DNA from: Parafilimonas sp.
Lineage (GTDB): Bacteria; Bacteroidota; Bacteroidia; Chitinophagales; Chitinophagaceae
Reading direction: 5' to 3'
NCBI GenBank assembly: GCA_025927795.1
Contig: JAICKT010000323.1
Span: forward strand, 1 to 5,275
DNA: 5,275 nt
Positions 1-5,275 of the stretch are shown piece by piece; position 1 is the stretch's first letter; every line of letters begins with the position of its first letter. The translations under genes and the position numbers were made by a program. The notes below the pieces were generated by a model. It made no database searches and was not told the DNA's origin. It was given only the letters and a program-made list of their open reading frames with translations.

Positions 1-1845
1 AGGAATTTAGCGCTTTTCCAAGCAAATATTAACCTTGGTGAGAGTAATTTAACGCAACACAAATTCAAAAAAGCAACTGATTTTTTTTTAAAAGGGTTTA
101 GCAACTTTGGAATAAATCTTCATAATGATATTAAACAAAACCCTCCAACTATTCAATTAAGTAAAATTGCTAATAAAGACCCAGTTATTGTAATAATGGA
201 TGATAAAACCAATCTTCTTTTAGAACAATATAAAAGCAATCATGATAAGACTTTCTTAACTGCATGCCTGCAATCAGCAGTTGTTACAGATTCAGTTATA
301 ACACAAATCCGGCATGAACAATCAGGTGAGCAAAGCAAACTTTACTGGCGGGATAAAACAAGAGATTTTTTTAGCAATGCAATAGAAGCATGTTATTTAG
401 ATGATAATCCAGATCTTGCTTTTTATTTTATGGAAAAAAGCCGGGCGGTGTTACTAAATGATAAATTAAATGAACTGGGTGCATCAACTTATTTATCTGC
501 CGTGGATGCCACTAAACAGGAGAACTATCAAATTAAAATAGTAGAGCTTGAACAAAAACTTAATACTATCGCTGAGAATTCAAATGCATTTAAAAATATT
601 CAACTTCAATTGCTCAACACTAAAAATGATTTTGAACAATATATAAAATCACTCGAAATAAAATATCCTGCATATTATCAATATAAATATGCAGATAAAG
701 TTCCTTCGTTACAAAATCTTCAGTTGTTCCTTAAGAAAAATAACCAAAGCTTTGTTCATTATTTTATGGGTGATACAGTAAGTTTCATTTTAGCCATCAC
801 ACCAAAAACTGCAAAGCTTATGCGCCTTTCCCAAACAGATTTTAGCAAAGAACAACTTTCCGCTTTTTTACAATTCTGTGCCAATAAAGAAATGCTGAAT
901 AATAATTATAGTTCTTTTACTCAATTGTCTTATTCAATTTATAAAAAAATATTTCAGCCACTACAATTACCAAATGGCAGAACAGTTATTTGTGCTGACA
1001 ACATTATCATTCCTTTTGAAGCTTTGTGTAAAGATGCAAATGGCAAAAATTTTTTATTAAATGATTATAGTTTCAGTTATGTTTATTCTGCACGTTATTT
1101 AATGAAGCAGTTGAATAATGCAAATGCCTCAGGAAATTTTCTTGGTTTTGCTCCTGTTTCATTTGCTGCTTATCTTAATGTGCGTGATTTAAAAAACGCA
1201 GCTATTGCTTTGCAAGCTTCCGCGGCTTATTATCATAACAATAAATTATTCACCAACCAAAATGCAAGCCGTAATAATTTTTTTAAGTATGTTTCATCTT
1301 ATTCCATTGTAAGTATTTTTTCTCATGCACGCGCCGATACAACAGATAATGAACCGGTGCTTTTTATGCATGATTCTGTTATTCATTTGTCGGAATTGCA
1401 ATTATTAAATAAACCTGCAACAAAACTTATTTTATTAAGTGCCTGCCAAACTAATGTAGGGAAAGCCGCAACAGGAGAAGGTATTTACAGTTTGGCAAGG
1501 GGCTTTGCAGCAGCAGGTATTTCTTCAGTTGCCGCTACATTATGGAAAGCAGATGAGCAAACTATTTACAGCGTTTCAGAAAAGTTCAATGAATATTTAT
1601 CGCAGGGAATGAATAAAGATGAGGCATTACAAAAAGCAAAGTTGTACTTCATTCAAAACAACAGCAACAGCGAAAAACTTCTTCCCTATTACTGGGCAAA
1701 TATGATTCTAGTAGGCAATACAGATGCAATAGACCTGCAATCAAGAAGCTCAATTTATGATTGGATAATAAGTGGCACAATTATATTAATCTGCATCGCA
1801 ACAATTTTATTATTTAGAAAAAAGAAAAATAGAAAACTTATTTAA
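1..1845 (+). CDS. TPR-CHAT domain protein with C-terminal membrane anchor (5' end outside window)
   Basis: The frame is open from the first base, so the gene begins upstream and 614 residues are visible. Residues are numbered from the first codon in the window. Residues 6-39 fit the TPR consensus (L12-G13, A25, F29), and a second TPR-like hairpin lies near 120-150 (LAFYFMEKSRAVLL). Residues 171-220 look coiled-coil. The CHAT domain spans about 295-575. It has the putative catalytic His442 (FSHARAD) and Cys482 (LSACQT), followed by GEGIYSLARGFAAAGISSV, TLWKADEQ and the PYYWANMILVGN closing strand. The CHAT family is a caspase-like (clan CD) peptidase fold, and the dyad is intact, so activity is plausible but the substrate is unknown. 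Residues 588-605 form one transmembrane helix followed by RKKKNRK. By the positive-inside rule the tail is cytoplasmic, placing TPR and CHAT in the periplasm if an N-terminal signal peptide exists upstream. The ATG at 196 lies inside the TPR-containing region and is not the start. Confidence 0.93.
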   Translation, partial: RNLALFQANINLGESNLTQHKFKKATDFFLKGFSNFGINLHNDIKQNPPTIQLSKIANKDPVIVIMDDKTNLLLEQYKSNHDKTFLTACLQSAVVTDSVITQIRHEQSGEQSKLYWRDKTRDFFSNAIEACYLDDNPDLAFYFMEKSRAVLLNDKLNELGASTYLSAVDATKQENYQIKIVELEQKLNTIAENSNAFKNIQLQLLNTKNDFEQYIKSLEIKYPAYYQYKYADKVPSLQNLQLFLKKNNQSFVHYFMGDTVSFILAITPKTAKLMRLSQTDFSKEQLSAFLQFCANKEMLNNNYSSFTQLSYSIYKKIFQPLQLPNGRTVICADNIIIPFEALCKDANGKNFLLNDYSFSYVYSARYLMKQLNNANASGNFLGFAPVSFAAYLNVRDLKNAAIALQASAAYYHNNKLFTNQNASRNNFFKYVSSYSIVSIFSHARADTTDNEPVLFMHDSVIHLSELQLLNKPATKLILLSACQTNVGKAATGEGIYSLARGFAAAGISSVAATLWKADEQTIYSVSEKFNEYLSQGMNKDEALQKAKLYFIQNNSNSEKLLPYYWANMILVGNTDAIDLQSRSSIYDWIISGTIILICIATILLFRKKKNRKLI

Positions 1846-3418
1846 CGGTATATTTTGCAAAAGCCCGCTTGCCCTTTATAACACAGGGAAACAACACCGA
1901 ATTTTCGTCCAATTGCATTCCTTCTTCAACCATGTATGAATATTTTAGATTCATAGAAATAATTGGATGTTTAGTATAGCTGCCATCAGCATGCAAAACG
2001 ATATCAGTTAAAGATTGCTTATTGTTTTTATCAACAGGTGCGGAATAAATTATGTGCAGGGCATTTGGTGTATTTACAAAAACTGAATGTTCAATTAAGT
2101 AAGAAATATCAGTTATTCCTGAAGCATTAAAACATTGTGACCATTTTAAATTGTTTTGAGCATCTACATTTAAAACAGCAAATGCGGCAGTTTGCAAACG
2201 CGGTTTTATAATTTGTCCGGATGGTGTAAAATGTTGAGGACTTGACCCGCCACTATACCATGTTGGTCCACTTGACACATTAGAACTCATATAAATGCCA
2301 TTACCATTTAAATCTTTTTGCGGAATCATGGATAAAACACGCCCTTCATAAAACGAACCTATGTATGAAACAACTTCATTATTCCCGTAATATGAGTATG
2401 ATGGCGAATACGATTGAATTGGCGTATTGCCTATGTCTTCTGCAGCAACAAGAACATCTGAAGTATTATTTCTTAATGAAACATTACTTAACTTATAATA
2501 ATAAATGTTTTGCAAACAGTTATTCATACTGTCTGCGTAAGATAAAAGTGTGTCTGTATTTCTATCTGTAAGGTCTTTGTTTAACTGCCAGGTAAAAATT
2601 TTTGCACCAGCAACATCGGAGTCGCGGTTCATCAATTGAGAAGTGAGCAAATAATATTTATCATTTTCATTAATATCAATATTTGTCCAGTTTAAATAAC
2701 CATTATTTATATTCCTGATAGTGTTGCTTGAAGAATTGTTACTAAGATTGAGTTTATAAACCCTTAGCTTTGAATTATCTCTTGTTGAATCAATAACAGG
2801 AAAAATTAATTTATCATCAGTAAGAAAAGCCTTGCCAATTGCAGAGGACAGTGTATCAAATGGTAACGTAAATTTATCTGAGTGAATAATCTCATCATTT
2901 TTTACAAACACATATTGTATAGCAATTGCGTTATTTATTTCCGAAGGAGCTGTTCTTATTAAAGCAAAACTTTTATCGTTTGCCGATTTTAAAAGCTCAT
3001 AATCTTTTGCATGCGCAATTGTTTGTGTATCTATGATGTTACCATCTGCATCAAATCTTATCAAATTCCATATGAATGATTCATTTATCGGATATTGCAA
3101 AACAGCGGCAAATGAATTTCCCTCATTTAAAAAATTAATGGACGAAATCTCCGGAACAATTGGCTTAAAAGATGTTTTATGCAATAGTTTCATGTTATTA
3201 TCATAAACCAAAATTTCTGAGTTTGCCTTTCGCCAATTATATGAATAAGTATACATCCATACTACAATATTATCTTTCACCCGACCAATTATTTTTGATT
3301 CTGTGTATGATAGATTATTTAGAGCGGGGCTATAAGTAAAATTTTGGGCACTTAGGTTGATGGAAAGGTTTACACAAAAGAAAATTAAAAAATAAAAAAG
3401 ATTTTTTCGAATTTTCAT
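1838..3418 (-). CDS. secreted beta-propeller-like protein of unknown function, downstream paralog (copy B)
   Basis: This gene encodes 526 residues. A signal peptide (MKIRKN, then a hydrophobic stretch to about residue 18) has a likely cleavage site at LSA24|Q25-NF. The Cys at 15 is not in a lipobox, so the mature protein is probably soluble in the periplasm or exported further. The body repeats a pattern of hydrophobic strand, turn, and 'vy.ln.dg.i' strand about every 45-55 residues, at roughly 41-84, 92-135, 145-187, 197-237, 247-292, 310-430 (with an insertion) and 440-490. A final strand lies at 503-526. This resembles a seven-blade propeller, but it is an inference by eye. The protein is homologous to the upstream gene over its whole length; the best shared block is FYEGRVLSMIPQKDLNGNG at 356-374. 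An in-frame TAG three codons before the ATG fixes the start. No Shine-Dalgarno is seen. It sits 9 bp after the upstream paralog, so co-transcription is likely. Its stop overlaps the end of the convergent CHAT gene. I do not recognise the family. Confidence 0.9.
   Translation of the reverse strand: MKIRKNLFYFLIFFCVNLSINLSAQNFTYSPALNNLSYTESKIIGRVKDNIVVWMYTYSYNWRKANSEILVYDNNMKLLHKTSFKPIVPEISSINFLNEGNSFAAVLQYPINESFIWNLIRFDADGNIIDTQTIAHAKDYELLKSANDKSFALIRTAPSEINNAIAIQYVFVKNDEIIHSDKFTLPFDTLSSAIGKAFLTDDKLIFPVIDSTRDNSKLRVYKLNLSNNSSSNTIRNINNGYLNWTNIDINENDKYYLLTSQLMNRDSDVAGAKIFTWQLNKDLTDRNTDTLLSYADSMNNCLQNIYYYKLSNVSLRNNTSDVLVAAEDIGNTPIQSYSPSYSYYGNNEVVSYIGSFYEGRVLSMIPQKDLNGNGIYMSSNVSSGPTWYSGGSSPQHFTPSGQIIKPRLQTAAFAVLNVDAQNNLKWSQCFNASGITDISYLIEHSVFVNTPNALHIIYSAPVDKNNKQSLTDIVLHADGSYTKHPIISMNLKYSYMVEEGMQLDENSVLFPCVIKGKRAFAKYTVK
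2334..2353 (-). repeat. 20-bp block identical to 3930-3949 (copy B member)
   Basis: The + strand bases aaaacacgcccttcataaaa occur here and again at 3930-3949, in the same frame of both paralogs, encoding the FYEGRV core. It is the longest exact match I noticed between the two genes. It comes from gene duplication and strong protein constraint and is not a separate element. The flanking codons (PQK..LNGNG) are also similar at the DNA level. Confidence 0.8.
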
Positions 3419-3427
3419 ATCTAACTA

Positions 3428-5014
3428 TTATTCAACTGTAAGTTTTGCAAGTACAAGTTTATCCGTATTTATAGTGGGAATAATAATAGAATTTGAATCC
3501 ATCTGAACACTTTCATTAAGCAGATACTCGTATTTTAAATTCATAGGAACCAACTGCCTTATAACGTATCTGCCATCATTTTTAAGTATAATTTCATCCA
3601 GAGATTGTTTATTCTTTTCACTGAGTTTAGAATAAATAATAATTAAACTATCTTTTACACTAATAAAAATTGATTCATTTATTGAGATGTCGGGATATTT
3701 ATCCGCCAACGCATCAAGGCAACGAATCCATTTTATATTATTTTCTGAATCCGTATTTAACACAATAATCTTACCTTTTTCTAAGAAAGGATTATCGTCA
3801 TTCTTTTTTCCCGAACTGTTAAGTGGTGTACTATACGCATTTTTTAAATTCGTCACTTCCTTTAAAGGATCTTCATAAGATTGCGGTGCATAACCATTAC
3901 CATTTAATTCTTTTTGAGGTACCATGGAAAAAACACGCCCTTCATAAAATAGTTGTGGCATTGAAGGGTAATAGGAACCGGAAGAATATTTACCGTTCAT
4001 ATTATCAGCATATTCATAAAAACTGTAATCATACGAAATAATAATATCGGCTTTATTGTTTTGAAAATCTGCAGTGTTTAATTTATAATGAAAGATGTTC
4101 TTTAAACATGCGCCGGTACTATCATTCGCGGCAAATAATGTATCCTGGCTTACATCGGTAAGATCTTTATTCAAATTCCAAACAAAAATTTTATTATCAT
4201 CATATACATTTCTATTGCGCCATGTTGCAAGAAGTGTGTAGTGCCAGTTATTTTCATTTAGATTAATAGTTGATGAAATTAAATAGCCATTTTGTATGCT
4301 GCGAATGGTATTGATTGATGTATTGGTGGCGAGATTAATTTTAAATAATGCAATGGTTGAAGAAGAACCTGCTATAGTATTTACAGGTACTATTAAATTA
4401 TTTTCATCCAATGCTATTTTACCAAACCTTGAAGAATCTCTGTCAAAAGGCAGCGTGATTTTATCAGCATGTATTAATGAATCATTCTTGATAAAGTAAT
4501 ACTGCAGGCTGGTTGTTTCACTGGTGTCTGAAACGATTTTTCTAACAAACGCAAAACTTTTACTCCGTTGCGATTTTATCAATTCAGATGGTTGCTCACT
4601 TTTAATAACACGGTAAAGAACTTTTCCGCCTATAACATTTGCGTCCTCATCAAAACTTATTAACTCGCAAACGGAAAATTCTTTTTCATCATAACGAAGA
4701 ATAGCTGAAAATGAATTTTCTTCATTTATAAAATTGATAGAAGCATATTTGGGTGTAAGTGATTTAAACGAATGTTTATGCAGTAAATGCATCTGGTCAT
4801 TATAAACAAAAATTTCTGATTTTCTGGTGTCCAGGTCATCATGTTTGTAAACTAATATATTACTTTTTATGCGGCCAATAATACTGGTGGGTGCATAACT
4901 ACCGGTTGCAGCACTATAAACAAAGTTTTGCGCTTTTGATTGGTTTGTAAAAAACGCTGAGATAAAAAAAACCAAGTTGAAAAAAAGCAAAAATTTTTTA
5001 GTGTTGGGTTTCAT
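3428..5014 (-). CDS. secreted beta-propeller-like protein of unknown function, upstream paralog (copy A)
   Basis: This gene encodes 528 residues. The signal peptide has a Lys-rich N-region (KPNTKK), a Phe/Leu core and a likely cleavage site at SKA28|Q29-NF, matching the A|QNFxYS junction of copy B. Shared blocks with copy B run in the same order: IIGR(I/V)K.NI near 45-53, the LLHK.SFK region near 77-84, SINF(I/L)NE near 92-98, the NLNKDLTD region near 280-287, FYEGRVFSMVPQKELNGNG at 356-374 and NKQSL....L..DG.Y near 468-483. The segment between the NGNG block and KGKIIVLN (about 375-413) differs strongly from copy B. The repeating strand pattern suggests a multi-blade beta-propeller. No catalytic motif, lipobox, or type IX secretion C-terminal domain is visible. 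The ATG is preceded by an in-frame TAA four codons upstream, so this is the start. Translation probably does not rely on a Shine-Dalgarno. It is the first gene of the two-gene unit. The function is unknown. Confidence 0.9.
   Translation of the reverse strand: MKPNTKKFLLFFNLVFFISAFFTNQSKAQNFVYSAATGSYAPTSIIGRIKSNILVYKHDDLDTRKSEIFVYNDQMHLLHKHSFKSLTPKYASINFINEENSFSAILRYDEKEFSVCELISFDEDANVIGGKVLYRVIKSEQPSELIKSQRSKSFAFVRKIVSDTSETTSLQYYFIKNDSLIHADKITLPFDRDSSRFGKIALDENNLIVPVNTIAGSSSTIALFKINLATNTSINTIRSIQNGYLISSTINLNENNWHYTLLATWRNRNVYDDNKIFVWNLNKDLTDVSQDTLFAANDSTGACLKNIFHYKLNTADFQNNKADIIISYDYSFYEYADNMNGKYSSGSYYPSMPQLFYEGRVFSMVPQKELNGNGYAPQSYEDPLKEVTNLKNAYSTPLNSSGKKNDDNPFLEKGKIIVLNTDSENNIKWIRCLDALADKYPDISINESIFISVKDSLIIIYSKLSEKNKQSLDEIILKNDGRYVIRQLVPMNLKYEYLLNESVQMDSNSIIIPTINTDKLVLAKLTVE
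3930..3949 (-). repeat. 20-bp block identical to 2334-2353 (copy A member)
   Basis: This is the partner of the block at 2334-2353, 1596 bp away, again coding for residues 356 onward (FYEGRV). It could serve as a short homology for recombination between the paralogs, but nothing in the sequence shows that this has happened. Confidence 0.8.
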
Positions 5015-5055
5015 ATATAAGGTTTAACTATTTTGACAACTCTTCAAGCCAGGAT

Positions 5056-5155
5056 TTATTCGATTGTAAATTTAGCAAAGGCAAGCTTATTTTTAATAAC
5101 ACATGGAATAAGTATCGAGTGAATCTAACGGAAGTTTTGGTTGAAAAAATATGTA
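5056..5155 (-). pseudogene. 3' remnant of a third copy of the secreted propeller-like family
   Basis: Read on the - strand toward the stop at 5056-5058, the last residues are ILIPCVIKNKLAFAKFTIE. These match the end of copy B (VLFPCVIKGKRAFAKYTVK) at 12 of 19 positions and the end of copy A less well. Upstream, the matching reading (YIFFQPKLPLDS, against YMVEEGMQLDEN and YLLNESVQMDSN) continues in another frame. About two bases are missing at the Asn codon near 5118-5122, and the C-terminal frame meets a TAG at 5125-5127. Homology seems to fade near 5155, where a TGA replaces the expected Ser codon. The rest of the gene is absent, because the neighbouring gene's stop codon lies only about 17 bases further upstream. 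The match at 5056-5128 is firm; the extension to 5155 is weaker. This is a dead fragment, not a gene. Confidence 0.77.
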
Positions 5156-5160
5156 TCATT

Positions 5161-5207
5161 AAAAAATAAAATCAAATCTCAAGCAAAGCTTTAACCGGGT
5201 CTTTGCT
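5161..5207 (-). terminator. weak candidate terminator at the end of the right-edge gene
   Basis: On the - strand, AGCAAAG (5207-5201) can pair with CTTTGCT (5188-5182), a 7-bp stem with a 12-base loop. A T-rich run (TTTTATTTTTT) follows about 10 bases later, at 5171-5161. The stem lies inside the last codons of the gene, is low in GC, and is not directly joined to the T-run, so it is a poor intrinsic terminator. If it works, copy A needs its own promoter in the 157-bp gap. If not, all three genes could share a transcript. Confidence 0.22.
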
Positions 5208-5275
5208 AAATAATAATAGCTCAGGGTTTTCAAGTAATTCTTTTACACGCACTAAAAAACTTACGCTTTCTCTGC
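5172..5275 (-). CDS. C-terminal end of an unidentified protein (5' end outside window)
   Basis: The - strand is open from the right edge to a TGA at 5172-5174 and gives 33 residues, beginning RESVSFLVRVKELLENPELL and ending FSKDPVKALLEI. The stretch is charged and Leu-rich, so it is probably helical, and nothing in it identifies a family. The 'L..NPELLLFSKDP' tail faintly recalls the C-terminal ends of some MCE/MlaD-type proteins, but this is too short to rely on. The gene points the same way as the two paralogs and its stop lies 157 bp before copy A, with the pseudogene remnant between them. It could be the true gene end or a truncated end produced by the deletion that removed most of the third paralog. 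The open frame is short, so it is called a gene only because of its sensible residue composition and position. Confidence 0.55.
   Translation of the reverse strand, partial: RESVSFLVRVKELLENPELLLFSKDPVKALLEI

Noticed and set aside
1857..1872. Possible hairpin GCAA...TTGC near the convergent gene ends as a bidirectional terminator
   Set aside because: The stem is only 4 bp and no T-run follows on either strand.
1838..1900. Type IX secretion C-terminal sorting domain on the secreted paralogs
   Set aside because: The ends (AKYTVK and AKLTVE) lack the YPNP-like start and the usual Ig-like CTD pattern; the final strand fits the body of the fold better.
2365..2571. Open frame of 68 codons on the + strand inside copy B
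   Set aside because: It lies wholly antisense to a convincing secreted protein with paralog support, and its translation has no domain-like pattern.
3374..3376. Cys15 of copy B as a lipoprotein acylation site
   Set aside because: It sits within the hydrophobic core (IFFC) without a lipobox, and a good signal peptidase I site follows at LSA|Q. Copy A has no equivalent Cys.
3687..4041. Two overlapping short open frames on the + strand inside copy A
   Set aside because: They are antisense to conserved coding sequence and have unlikely composition; they are chance open frames.
4296..4499. Open frame of 67 codons on the + strand inside copy A
   Set aside because: It is antisense to conserved blade-like repeats of copy A and has no independent support.
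5067..5074. TAAATTTA on the - strand as a Bacteroidota-type -7 element (TAnnTTTG) for copy A
   Set aside because: It is a 7 of 8 match in AT-rich DNA, lies within the coding remnant of the third copy, and has no TTTG-type -33 element at the right distance.
5172..5275. Assigning the right-edge protein to the MCE/MlaD family
   Set aside because: Only 33 residues are visible and the resemblance is limited to a short Leu-rich tail; it is left unidentified.

Overview
The window is AT-rich (about two thirds A+T by eye). Its gene starts lack Shine-Dalgarno sequences, and it carries a CHAT protein of the 'SHAxAD / LSACxT / GEGxxSLARGF' type together with secreted proteins processed at an A|QNF site. 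This combination suggests a member of the Bacteroidota, perhaps Chitinophagaceae-like; the assignment rests on style and not on a marker gene.

Layout. (1) On the + strand, positions 1-1845 are one open frame. It enters from the left edge and encodes the C-terminal 614 residues of a TPR-CHAT protease-like protein. The His/Cys dyad is intact, and the protein ends in a single transmembrane helix with a basic tail. The ATG at 196 is internal. (2) On the - strand, two full-length paralogous genes lie head to tail, 9 bp apart (5014-3428, then 3418-1838). Each encodes a secreted protein of about 527 residues with a clear signal peptide and a repeating beta-strand pattern that looks like a beta-propeller. 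I do not recognise the family. The downstream copy overlaps the CHAT gene 3' end to 3' end by 8 bp. (3) Just upstream of the first paralog, 5056-5155 on the - strand holds the decayed 3' end of a third copy of the same family, with a 2-nt deletion and stop codons. (4) At the right edge, the last 33 codons of another - strand gene end at 5172.

How they may work together. The two paralogs are very probably co-transcribed and exported. The CHAT protein is probably anchored in the inner membrane; its basic tail points into the cytoplasm, which would put the TPR/CHAT part in the periplasm if the unseen N-terminus has a signal peptide. A functional link between the CHAT protein and the exported paralogs (as substrate, inhibitor or sensor) is an inference from position only. 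The most notable features are the expanding and decaying tandem family of unknown secreted propeller-like proteins, and its tight convergent packing against a membrane-anchored CHAT protein with an intact dyad. I see no tRNA, rRNA, CRISPR array, insertion sequence or integrase.
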